Below are positions 55,372 to 63,900 of a stretch of 64,000 nt of DNA, in pieces; the first letter of the stretch is position 1, and each line of letters opens with the position of its first letter. Position numbers and translations under genes: made by a program. Source of the stretch: CAVTAV01 sp963732795 (lineage in GTDB: Bacteria; Pseudomonadota; Alphaproteobacteria; CAVTAV01); the NCBI GenBank assembly GCA_963732795.1, contig CAVTAV010000007.1, positions 1 to 64,000 on the forward strand, given 5' to 3'. The notes under the pieces were generated by a model. That model was not told the origin of the DNA. It saw nothing but the letters and a program-made list of their open reading frames with translations, and searched no databases.

Positions 55372-56157
55372 ATGATCGAGCTTTATCACGCCGAGCCGAA
55401 CGTCTCTTATCTGAAGCCGCTGATCGCGCTCAAAGAAAAGAACGCCGATTTCCAGGCCCATTATTTCGATCCGACGAAGTTCGAGCAGTTCGGCCCGAAT
55501 TTCCCGCGCAACATGGAATCCGATCTGCAGTTGGAGCGCGAGGGCCCGGTCCTGGTGGACGGCAGCGAGGTCATTTCGAGCTCGTTCTTCATGCTCGAAT
55601 ACATCGCCGACGCCATCGAGGGGCCGGATCTCAATCCCGGCGACGCGTTCAATCACTATCAGGCCCGCGCCTGGGGCCAGTTTCTCGGGCTCTCGCTCGG
55701 GCCGATCGTCGGCGCGCTGGGTTGTGCGAAATATCTCGCACCCGCGCTCAAGACCCGCGATCAGGACGAGCTCAAGGCGGCGATCGCCCGGATCGAGCCG
55801 GTGGAGCGGCGCAACGCCTGGATGGCGGTGATCGATGGCAGCTTCACCAAGGAGTCCGAAAAGGCCGCCATCGAACGGTCCAAATTCCCGGTGAAGCGGG
55901 TCGACGGTTGGCTCGGCGGCAATCCCTGGATGACCGGCCCGGCCTATTCGATTTCGGACATCGATACCTTCGCGCTGATGGCGCCTTTGGCCGATCTCGC
56001 GCCCGAGGTCGTCAATGCCACCGCGACCCCGAACCTCGTCGCCTTCCTCAAGAAGATGCGGGATCGCGAGGCCGTTCAGGCGGCGCTCGCCATGAGCAAG
56101 ACCGGCAAGCCGCAGGAGTTCTACGTCCCCGGCGCCGAGCCATCCCGCTGGGGCTAA
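55372..56157 (+). CDS. Glutathione S-transferase family protein
   Basis: 261 aa, intact. Starts MIELYHAEPNVSYLKPLIAL, a paralogue of the preceding GST by position and layout, with VDGSEVISSSFFMLEYIADA completing the thioredoxin-like domain and a helical C-terminal domain (DELKAAIARIEPVERRNAW). GGGGAGGGGAAC precedes the ATG. Two adjacent GST-like subunits of about equal length suggest a heterodimer, as seen in some LigF/LigE-type or unknown etherase systems; this is inference. Confidence 0.88.
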   Translation: MIELYHAEPNVSYLKPLIALKEKNADFQAHYFDPTKFEQFGPNFPRNMESDLQLEREGPVLVDGSEVISSSFFMLEYIADAIEGPDLNPGDAFNHYQARAWGQFLGLSLGPIVGALGCAKYLAPALKTRDQDELKAAIARIEPVERRNAWMAVIDGSFTKESEKAAIERSKFPVKRVDGWLGGNPWMTGPAYSISDIDTFALMAPLADLAPEVVNATATPNLVAFLKKMRDREAVQAALAMSKTGKPQEFYVPGAEPSRWG

Positions 56158-56236
56158 TCTCTCGCGGCGGTGCCCTTTTCGTGGCATAGTCTAAACAGAG
56201 GGAGATCCACTCTGGTTCGAAGGGGGGCGCGTAATC

Positions 56237-56788
56237 ATGACCGCCACTACCGCCACGACGCTGGATCAACAGCGAGCCGAGTTTGCCCGAAATCCGTTTC
56301 TGGCGATGCCTATCGCCGGGACAATCATGTGGATATTGATCGGCATTGCCGGAGCGATATTGCCGCTGGGCTTGGCGCTATGGGCGCTTTTCATCGGCAC
56401 CGGCGTGATCTTCTCGGTTGGGCTGCTCGTCGCTCGGTTCACCGGCGAAGACCTTTTGGGCAGAACCCGGCCCGGCAATCTGTTCGACCGACTGTTCTTC
56501 CTGACGATGGTGATGGCCTGGCTGGTGTTCGCCATCGCCGTCCCGTTCGCCATCGCCGATCCCACATCCGCGCCGCTGTCGGTCGGCATTCTGTCGGGTC
56601 TGATGTGGATTCCGTTTTCCGCGATGATCGACCATTGGGTCGGCTTGTTCCACGGCTTCACCCGGACGACCGCGGTCCTGGTGGCCTGGTACGCCTTTCC
56701 GGACCATCGCTATGTCGCGATCCCGGCCGTGATCGTGGCCATCTATCTGGTGACAATCTACGTCCTGGCAAGGCGTCCGCGCGCCTAG
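56237..56788 (+). CDS. Uncharacterised multi-pass membrane protein
   Basis: 183 aa, about six hydrophobic helices (AMPIAGTIMWILIGIAGAIL, LALWALFIGTGVIFSVGLLV, FFLTMVMAWLVFAIAVPFAI, and others) with a short Thr/Ala-rich N-terminus. I do not recognise a named family. Convergent with DmeF with 7 bp between stops. No signal peptide needed; inner membrane. Function unknown. Confidence 0.75.
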   Translation: MTATTATTLDQQRAEFARNPFLAMPIAGTIMWILIGIAGAILPLGLALWALFIGTGVIFSVGLLVARFTGEDLLGRTRPGNLFDRLFFLTMVMAWLVFAIAVPFAIADPTSAPLSVGILSGLMWIPFSAMIDHWVGLFHGFTRTTAVLVAWYAFPDHRYVAIPAVIVAIYLVTIYVLARRPRA

Positions 56789-56795
56789 GGAGGGC

Positions 56796-57740
56796 TCAGG
56801 CCGCTTCGGCGGCGACGTCATCGCATTTGTGCACCTCGATCGTCGCATGGACGATGTTGAGGTCATGGGGGATCCGTTCGCGATAGGCGTCCGGTGCGGC
56901 CGGGGCGTGGCTGACGATGCTGATCGAGGCGGCGTATATGCCGGGGCCGACCGACCAGACATGAAGGTCGGCAATCCGGTCGTCGCCGGTTTCCAGCGCG
57001 TCGCGGATCGGCTGGACCATGGTTCGGGGCGCCTGCCAGTCCAATAGGACCTTGCCGGTATCGCGGAGCAGGCCGTAGGACCAGCGGAAAATCAGCACCG
57101 CGCCGACGATGCCCATCACCGGGTCCATCCAGACCGCGCCGAAATATTTCCCGGTCGCCAGCGCGACGATCGCGAGCACCGAGGTCAACGCGTCGGCAAG
57201 GACATGGAGATAGGCCGCGCGCAGATTGTGATCGTGATGGTGATGATCGTGGTGGTCATGTCCATGGTCATGGTGATGATCGTGCCCGCCCAGGAGCACG
57301 ACCGCGCTCACCACATTGACCACAAGCCCGAGGACGGCGACGAAGATCGCTTGGTTGAACTCGATGCTGATTGGCGCCATCAGCCGGCGGGTGCTCTCCC
57401 AGGCCATGGCCGCCGCGAAGATCAGCAGCAACAGCGCGCCGGTGAAGCCGCCCAGCGAGTTGATCTTGCCCGTGCCGAAGGAAAGCCGCGCATCCCCCGC
57501 GAACCGGCGGGCGAAAACATAGGCCATCATCGCAATGCCGAGCGCGAGCGCATGGGACGCCATATGCAGGCCGTCCGCCAAGAGCGCCATCGAGCCGAAC
57601 GCGATGCCGGCCACGATCTCCGCGACCATCATGACCGCGGTCAGGAGCACAACGATCAGCGTTCGCTTCTCGCCCGGTTTTTCCCGATCCTGGCCGAAGA
57701 TGTGATCGTGCCGCCACGCGTCCAATGATTTGGTATGCAT
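56796..57740 (-). CDS. dmeF: CDF-family metal efflux protein (DmeF-like)
   Basis: 314 aa. N-terminal MHTKSLDAWRHDHIFG is the DmeF signature. Six helices follow, with metal-site segments ALLADGLHMASHALAL and LHVLADALTSVLA (H-x3-D style pairs), and a loop between helices 4 and 5 of about 22 residues that is almost all His and Asp/Gly (from HDHHHDHGHDHH on). C-terminal cytoplasmic domain ends in DDVAAEAA. Exports Co(II)/Ni(II) or related metals in relatives. Start at ATG 57740, shorter than the open frame to 57779. No dmeR gene beside it; PhzF is the upstream neighbour. Confidence 0.9.
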   Translation of the reverse strand: MHTKSLDAWRHDHIFGQDREKPGEKRTLIVVLLTAVMMVAEIVAGIAFGSMALLADGLHMASHALALGIAMMAYVFARRFAGDARLSFGTGKINSLGGFTGALLLLIFAAAMAWESTRRLMAPISIEFNQAIFVAVLGLVVNVVSAVVLLGGHDHHHDHGHDHHDHHHHDHNLRAAYLHVLADALTSVLAIVALATGKYFGAVWMDPVMGIVGAVLIFRWSYGLLRDTGKVLLDWQAPRTMVQPIRDALETGDDRIADLHVWSVGPGIYAASISIVSHAPAAPDAYRERIPHDLNIVHATIEVHKCDDVAAEAA

Positions 57741-57756
57741 CTCGCCGTTCCGAGCC

Positions 57757-58662
57757 TTAGATGAATAGCTTGCCTTCAAGCACTTTAACGGCTGACCCGC
57801 CGACCCGCACGATCTCCGTGCCGTGCTCTCCCGTCACTTCGACCGAGACGCGCCCGTCGCGGCCGAGCTCCGTGCCCTGCTCGGCCGTGTAGCGGAGGGG
57901 CCCACCATCCATCAGGCCGTGCCGCGCGATATAGGCCGCGACGCAGCCATTCGCCGACCCTGTTACCGGATCCTCGGGCACGCCGAGATGGGGCGCGAAG
58001 GCGCGCAGCTTGACCGAACAGCCTTTGGCGAGCGCACCGATCGAGAAGGCGCAGATGCCGTTGGTTTGCGACGCCGTGCCGATCGCGCCGACCCGGTCCA
58101 TGTTCGGGGAGAGCGCGGCAAGCGCCTCGGGCGAGCTGAGCCGGGCGATCGACCACCAGACGCCGGTCGAAACCGCTTCAAGCGCCGGCTCGGCCACGTC
58201 GCCGATCGGGCAATTCAGCACCTCCGCCACCGCGGCGCGGCTCGCGTCCATCGCGCGGAACCGGGGCTGCACCTGGGTCATGATGAAAGCGCGGGACTCG
58301 CCGTCGCCGCGGACCTCCACGGGAATGATCCCGGCGCCGCATTCCTGGCGGATGATCGCGGGTTTGCCTTCGGGCGCGAACCGTCCGCTCGAGACCATGG
58401 CGAAGGCGGCGGAAATGGTGGGGTGGCCGGCGAAGGGAAGCTCGGCGCGCGGCGTGAAGATGCGGGCGCGGTAATCGGCTTCGACGACCGTCGGCGGCAA
58501 GAGGAAAACGGTTTCGGAGAGGTTCATCTCCGCCGCGATCCTGTGCATCTGGTCGGCCGAGAGATCGTCGCCGTCGAACACGACCGCGCAGGGGTTGCCC
58601 TTGTACCGTTCGGTGGTAAAGGCGTCGACCGTCCAGATATCTTGGTGATCATCGACCGGCAC
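57757..58662 (-). CDS. PhzF-family isomerase/epimerase-like protein
   Basis: 301 aa. IWTVDAFTTERYKGNPCAVV at the N-terminus, MNLSETVFL with the conserved catalytic Glu of the family, RIFTPRAELPFAGHPT, and the C-terminal APHLGVPEDPVTGSANG and ELGRDGRVSVEV. Full length, intact. The family has a diaminopimelate-epimerase-like fold; real phenazine synthesis is not implied because no phz genes are nearby. It starts 10 bp after... upstream of dmeF in the same direction, so they may share a transcript. Confidence 0.9.
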   Translation of the reverse strand: MPVDDHQDIWTVDAFTTERYKGNPCAVVFDGDDLSADQMHRIAAEMNLSETVFLLPPTVVEADYRARIFTPRAELPFAGHPTISAAFAMVSSGRFAPEGKPAIIRQECGAGIIPVEVRGDGESRAFIMTQVQPRFRAMDASRAAVAEVLNCPIGDVAEPALEAVSTGVWWSIARLSSPEALAALSPNMDRVGAIGTASQTNGICAFSIGALAKGCSVKLRAFAPHLGVPEDPVTGSANGCVAAYIARHGLMDGGPLRYTAEQGTELGRDGRVSVEVTGEHGTEIVRVGGSAVKVLEGKLFI

Positions 58663-58747
58663 TCTCGAATGCGTCGGTAGGCATAAACAAACCGGCCGGC
58701 TACCGCAAGGCAGCCAGCCGTTTATCGAGAGTGCGGAAAGTGTGACG

Positions 58748-59501
58748 TCAGCCGCGCTGGCCGACGGGCCAATAGCCGGACAGGATCCGCTCGCCCTTCT
58801 GGCCGCGCTCGATCTCGCCGATTACGCGCCGGCCGATGCCGGAGATATTGTTCCGGTGCATGCGGTAGAAGAACAGCGGCTCGGCGATATGAAGGCCGGC
58901 CCAGCCATTGTCGACGATGCGCTGCCATTTATGGTGCTTGGTGCCCTTGCGGATCGTCTCGTCGAAGATGCCGGCCTCGACCATGGCGCGGGTCAGTACC
59001 ACGGCGGGCTCCGGAATGAAGCTGTACTGAGCGAGAAGCCTTGGGTCGAACGCCGCCGAACGGCCGCGGTCGAGCCAGGTGCCCTCCTCGCTGATCAGGT
59101 TGCAGTCGGTATAGACGAAGCCGATGCTCGGATCCTCGGCATTGGCGCGCGACAGCTCGCCGATGCAGCGCCGGGCATAGCCCGAGGAGAGATAATCGTC
59201 GGCATCGAGAATGATGCAGTATTGGCCATGGATATGGCTCATCGCGCGGTTGATCGCGGCGAGCTTGCCCTTGTTGTGGCGGCTCGGCAGGACCTCGACC
59301 CGGGCGAGGTCCTTGGTCATCGGCAGGCATTCGCTGGACGATTTCCATGGAGTTGTCGGTGCTGCCGTCATCCACGATCACGAGCTCGATGGGCTCGTAG
59401 TCCTGCCGCACGACGCTTTCGATCGTCTTGGCGATATAGCGCCCGTAATTGTAGTTGGGCACCAGGATGGACAGCAGGCCCGTTTCATTCTGACTGGTCA
59501 T
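58748..59501 (-). pseudogene. Glycosyltransferase family 2, frameshifted
   Basis: About 251 codons. N-terminal frame (59501 to about 59335): LLSILVPNYNYGRYIAKTIE and VIVDDGSTDNSMEIVQ, the GT-A nucleotide-binding and first Asp motifs. After a one-base shift the second frame has GKLAAINRAMSHIHGQYCII and LDADDYLSSGYAR (DxD region) to 58748. The product is a GT2 transferase of short length. It forms a leftward pair with the sulfotransferase-like gene, suggesting synthesis of a sulfated glycan or glycolipid (inference). Confidence 0.82.
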
Positions 59502-59549
59502 ACTTTCACTCTCTCCAAGGCGGTTCCTGCGTACCGATCAGGCGCGCCC

Positions 59550-60688
59550 TTAGGCGTTGACGAACAAGTTCCCAGGCGACTCATCAAGCTCGCGGACAAG
59601 ATTCGCGCATAACCGATTGATCATGCGCGTATCTTCGTCGGAAATCGAGGCAATTTTTTGCTCGGCGTCCGGCTCGAACTTGGTGGCGTCCTCGTCGTCC
59701 TTCGAATGGAACCGGAATTGCTCCAGCATCACGGACATCTCGTCCGTCGGAATCTTGGCGTCGAGGCCGCGTCCGAGGATGGCCGGGAAGGTCGCCGGCG
59801 TGATGTCGGTATAGTTCACGAGATGGATGCCCTTCCGCACCGCCTTGAGCGCGGTTTGGAAGTAATTGGCATAGCATCGCGCGAGATATTCGATATCGGT
59901 CATGGCGGCCGTGTTGGCGCCGGGCTCGCCGACCAGGAAGCCCGCCTGCCGTCCGCCTTTGGATACCAGCGCCGCCGTCGTCTCCTTCATCACCGAGGCG
60001 ATGACCTCGACCGGATCGCGGTAGAGGAAGACGCAGGGCACGTCGGGAAGGCGCGGGAGATGAAATCGAGATAGAGCACGTTCCAACTGATGAATTTCAC
60101 GAAGCTCGTGTTCTGGTTCGACCGGCGCTTGCGGCGTCATGGCGAGAACGAGGCGGCGGAACCGCGCCAGGTTCTCCGGGCTGACGTCTAGCTCGTGCCG
60201 CCAGTCGTTCGTCAGCTTGGACCAGAAGCCGCGCTGCAAGCGGGCCGCCCTGGTTGATGACGATATTGTGCTCCGAGCGCGCGACGGCCTTGGCCACCAG
60301 GGTCGAGCCGCAGCGCGAGACATGGAAGATGAAGCCGGTCGGATAAATCCCGTCGGCGCAGACCGCGTCGTCGTCGAGAATGTCGAAATCGCTGGTGAAG
60401 GTCATGCCGATCGCGTCGGCTTCGGCGAGATGCTTGATGGTGTAGATGAACTGCCACTCGCGCAGCGGATAGTCCCCGAGATCGGCCCAGTAGATCTCTG
60501 CCGTCGCCGAACGGATCGATCGCCACCGGCACGACGCCCGGATTGTCGGCGATCGCGCGCAAGGCCTCGGCGCGATCGAGATGATTATCCTCGATACCCG
60601 GCAGAAGGGCTCCGACCACCTCGTGGTCGGGCAAAGCGAACAACGCTGTCACGTACCTACGCTCTCCTCGGAATCTTATTCGGGCCAT
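59550..60688 (-). pseudogene. Sulfotransferase-like P-loop protein, several frameshifts
   Basis: About 380 codons. Start MARIRFRGERRYVTALFALP (60688). The frame shifts near 60500 into FTSDFDILDDDAVCADGI and GFIFHVSRCGSTLVAKAVAR, which contains the 5'-phosphosulfate loop SRCGSTL. It shifts again near 60245 (QRGFWSKLTNDWRHELDV), and probably twice near 60060-60125 around NTSFVKFISWNVLYLDFIS. The C-terminal part VPCVFLYRDPVEVIASVMKE contains the 3'-phosphate-binding RDP region. So the PAPS-dependent sulfotransferase fold is complete but split by at least three, probably four, one-base changes. Neighbour of the GT2 gene. Confidence 0.75.
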
Positions 60689-60936
60689 TTTGCCGCAAGG
60701 GGCCTATGGCGCTCGCAACTTTTATGTCCTGTGACAACGCGGACCGCCCCGGCCGTTCACCTTTGGGCGGTCATGAGTCTGTCGAGCTGGACCGGCGATC
60801 CCGACCGGTATCACAGGAGATTAGGTCCGTAATATCAAGTGGTAAAGGCCTTTTTGACCTTGCGGCTCGACGACGTGATCCGGCACTATATCTTGGCATT
60901 CTTGCGCTTTGTCAGCGCGTAAATATAGATAGTGGA

Positions 60937-62352
60937 ATGACCTCTGTTTACAAGAACCCGGTAAAGGCGTTCGGAGCATGGCTCGCGGGCGCGTCACGCG
61001 AGTGGCCCGAAGCGGCCGTCAGATCGGCCCATCGCGAGTTCATCGATGTGATTGCGGTGATGGTGCCGGGCGCGGTCGAGCCCGTCACGCGGCATGTCTT
61101 CGAGACGGTGAAGGGATGGGGCACGGGATCCTCGACGGCGGTCGGCCATTCGCCGAAACTGGCCGCTCCCTGGGCCGCGCTGGTGAACGGCACGGCCGGC
61201 CATGCGCTCGATTTCGACGACAATTTCGATCCGCCCAAGGCCCATGCGACGACGGTGCTGGCGCCCGCGATCCTGGCTCTGGCCGAGCAGGAAGATCTCT
61301 CCGGCGCGGATTGCATCGACGCCTATATCGTCGGACTGCAGATCATGGGCCGGGTCGGGCAGGGCGTGAACCCGACCCATCGCAATCGAGGCTGGCATGC
61401 CACCGCCACCGTCGGCGCGATCGGCGCGGCGGCGGCTTGCGCGCGGCTCTTGAAGCTCGATCCCGAAAAAGCGGCTTACGCAGTCTCGATCTCGACCAGC
61501 ATGGCGGCCGGCTTCATGTCGCAATTCGGCACCATGACCAAGCCCTTGCATGCCGGCCTTGCCGCCAAGTCGGGCATTCTCGCGGCGAGCTTCGCGCAAA
61601 ACGGCGTCGATGCCGGCCTGGAGACGCTCGACAGCAAGACCGGCATGAACCACCTGATGGTCGGGCCGGACTACGAGGAGCTGCGCGACGCGATCACCAA
61701 TCCCGAGCACGGCCAGATCCTGCAATTCGAGACCGAGCATGTCGGCGAGCCGCTCCTGATCCTGGAGCATGGCTTCCGGGTGAAGCGTTTCCCGAATTGC
61801 GGTAGCGCCCACCGCGCAATGGACGGTGTGATCGCGATCCGCGAGGAGCAGAACTTGAAGCCCGAGGATTTCGCCCGGATCGATATCCGCGCCCCGCGCG
61901 TCCATCTCAACAACCTCATGCATCACGATCCCAAGACCGGGCTTCAGGGCAAATTCTCGATGGAATATGCGCTGGCGCTCTCGGTTCTCTACGGCAACGC
62001 GACCCTCGCCGATTTCACCGACGAGGCGCTGGAGCGCCCGGAACCCAAGGCGGTCTATCACATCCTGCATCTCGAGCCGGTGGACAAGCTCGAAGGCGAG
62101 TTCCCGACCGAGGTCAAGGTCACGACGAAGGACGGCCGGATCTTCGAGAAGACCATCGACATGCCTCTGGGTAGCGGCCCGGCGCCGTTCACGACCGCGC
62201 AGTACTGGACCAAGTTCGACGGCTGCGTCGCGGGCATTCTGCCGGACGACACGACTGCGAGCCTGAAAGCGGCGCTCGATCGATTGCCGGAGCTCAAAAG
62301 CATCTCGGAGCTGATGCGGCATATGGTCTGGCCGCTGTCGGCCGCGGCTTGA
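60937..62352 (+). CDS. MmgE/PrpD family protein (2-methylcitrate/cis-aconitate-type dehydratase or decarboxylase)
   Basis: 471 aa. GTAGHALDFDDNFDPPKAHA, GVNPTHRNRGWHATATVGAI, MTKPLHAGLAAKSGILAASF, FRVKRFPNCGSAHRAMDGVI and GKFSMEYALAL are the conserved blocks of this family. ATG 60937 is the start that begins the homology; the frame is open upstream to 60139 (no homology). Known members dehydrate 2-methylcitrate or decarboxylate cis-aconitate; which applies is unknown. 248 bp of divergent intergenic sequence separates it from the sulfotransferase-like gene. Followed after 44 bp by a nucleotidyltransferase. Confidence 0.9.
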   Translation: MTSVYKNPVKAFGAWLAGASREWPEAAVRSAHREFIDVIAVMVPGAVEPVTRHVFETVKGWGTGSSTAVGHSPKLAAPWAALVNGTAGHALDFDDNFDPPKAHATTVLAPAILALAEQEDLSGADCIDAYIVGLQIMGRVGQGVNPTHRNRGWHATATVGAIGAAAACARLLKLDPEKAAYAVSISTSMAAGFMSQFGTMTKPLHAGLAAKSGILAASFAQNGVDAGLETLDSKTGMNHLMVGPDYEELRDAITNPEHGQILQFETEHVGEPLLILEHGFRVKRFPNCGSAHRAMDGVIAIREEQNLKPEDFARIDIRAPRVHLNNLMHHDPKTGLQGKFSMEYALALSVLYGNATLADFTDEALERPEPKAVYHILHLEPVDKLEGEFPTEVKVTTKDGRIFEKTIDMPLGSGPAPFTTAQYWTKFDGCVAGILPDDTTASLKAALDRLPELKSISELMRHMVWPLSAAA

Positions 62353-62396
62353 CACGGCACGCGTCCAACTTAGGTGGTTCATCAAAGGCGGTTGTC

Positions 62397-63205
62397 ATGG
62401 TTCAAGCCAATGCGCTCGTGATGGCCGCAAGCCGCAAGGGCGCGCGCGATCCGGTCGCACAGATGCAGAACAAGTCGCACAAATGCCTCGTCGAGATCGA
62501 CGGCGAGGTGATGCTCGTCCGCGTCATCAACGCGCTGTTCGACAGCGGCCATATCGGCACGGTCTATGTCTCGATCGAAGGCGAGGAGCCGTTGCGGACT
62601 GTGCCGCGCCTCGCCCAATGGCTCGACGAAGGCCGGGTCAAGGTGGCCACGAGCGAAGGCAATCTCGCCGACAGCGTGCTCGCCGGCGTGCCGACCAAAT
62701 GACGGAGCCGTTCCCGTTTCTCATCACCACCGGCGACAACGCCCTCCACACGCCCGAGCTCATTCGCGAATTCATGGAAGCGTTCTGGACGCTCGACGGC
62801 GACGTCGCGCTCGGCTTCACCAGCGAAGCCGTGGTCGCCAAGGAGATCCCGGATTCCGGCCTCGCGTACCATCGCTTGAAGGACGGCGGCTATTCGTCGT
62901 GCAATCTCTATGGCATGCGGCGCGAGAAGGCGCTGAACGGCGTGCGCGTCTTCGCGAGCGGCGGCCAGTTCGGCAAGCGCCACATCCGCATCCTGAAGGC
63001 CTTCGGGATCATGCCCTTCATCCTCTACAAGCTCCGCGCCGTGGGCATCCATAAGATGGCGAATTGGCTCGGCCGCGGCGTCGGCGTGACGGTCGATATC
63101 ATCGACCTGCCCTATGCATTCGGCCCCATCGACGTCGACAACCCGCGATCGTTCGCGCTCTCCGAGCGCCTGTTGCAGGCGCGGCGGGAAAAGGTGCCGG
63201 CTTAG
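62397..63205 (+). pseudogene. GT-A-fold nucleotidyltransferase (MobA/IspD-like), probably frameshifted
   Basis: About 269 codons. The first frame has ANALVMAASRKG, a degenerate nucleotide-binding loop, and SHKCLVEIDGEVMLVRVINA, the sugar-nucleotidyltransferase 'K-x-x-x-x-I-x-G-x-P-M/L' region, ending at TGA 62700. The second frame from about 62699 has FLITTGDNALHTPELIREFM, the middle strand of the same fold, through to 63205. The two are halves of one domain, so a one-base error near 62695 (AAAT run) is likelier than two genes, although ATG 62699 overlaps the stop as ATGA, the pattern of a true coupled gene. AAAGGCGG precedes ATG 62397. Substrate unknown. Confidence 0.7.
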
Positions 63206-63207
63206 CC

Positions 63208-63897
63208 ATGCCAAGCTTTCGGTTTCTCACCCTCGCGGCGCTCGCCGTCCTCGCCGCCGGTTGCGCGAAGACCGTCAACACGGCGCCGCCCTCCGCCAAG
63301 GCGCAGACCGAGGCGCAGACCGCCCCGCAGGACCTGCGCACGCGGATCGAGCTTTTCGATTGCCCGAGCTACGGCGACGTCGTCGTCCATTACAGCTTCG
63401 GCGAGGTCACGCTGATCCTGAAGGATCGGACCCTCGTCCTGCCCCAGACGCCGGCGGCCTCCGGCTCGAAATACGGCGACGAGGGTAACCTGTTCTGGGA
63501 GAAGGCGCCGGACGCCATGGTCGCTCTCGTCGGCAAGCCGCAGGAAACCTGCCGGAACGATCCCGCGCGCGCGGCCTGGGTCGATGCCTGGCGGCGCGGC
63601 GTCAGCTACCGGGCCGAGGGAACCGATCCGGCCTGGTGGGTCGATATCCTGGATGGCGACCACATCACTCTCGGCCTCCATGACGGCGACGACATCGTCC
63701 GCGCGCCGGCCAACCCGCCGAAGCGCGAGGACGGCAATCGCGTCTATGAGAGCGATTCCGACGACGGCAAGCTGATCGTCACCATCACGCCCGGCAAGTG
63801 CCGCATCCGTCGGGAGCCGATCGTCTATCCGGACACGGTCACGGTTCAGCTTCGCGACGCCATGTTTGCCGGATGCGGCAAGCCCGCGGAGCGATGA
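63208..63897 (+). CDS. Lipoprotein with a MliC-like domain
   Basis: 229 aa. Lipobox LAAGC with Cys at residue 19 after a hydrophobic signal. The first half has a MliC-like (C-type lysozyme inhibitor) pattern: VVHYSFGEVTLILKDRTLVL, then ASGSKYGDEGNLFWEKAPDA. The second half (RRGVSYRAEGTDPAWWVDIL) looks like the small heat-shock HslJ/COG3650-type module often fused to it. Starts 2 bp after the nucleotidyltransferase gene (63205). Periplasmic side of the outer or inner membrane. Possible role in tolerance to lysozyme, inferred from the domain only. Confidence 0.8.
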   Translation: MPSFRFLTLAALAVLAAGCAKTVNTAPPSAKAQTEAQTAPQDLRTRIELFDCPSYGDVVVHYSFGEVTLILKDRTLVLPQTPAASGSKYGDEGNLFWEKAPDAMVALVGKPQETCRNDPARAAWVDAWRRGVSYRAEGTDPAWWVDILDGDHITLGLHDGDDIVRAPANPPKREDGNRVYESDSDDGKLIVTITPGKCRIRREPIVYPDTVTVQLRDAMFAGCGKPAER

Positions 63898-63900
63898 TGC

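Noticed and set aside
57757..58662. Phenazine biosynthesis
   Set aside because: PhzF-family proteins are widespread and no other phz gene is near.
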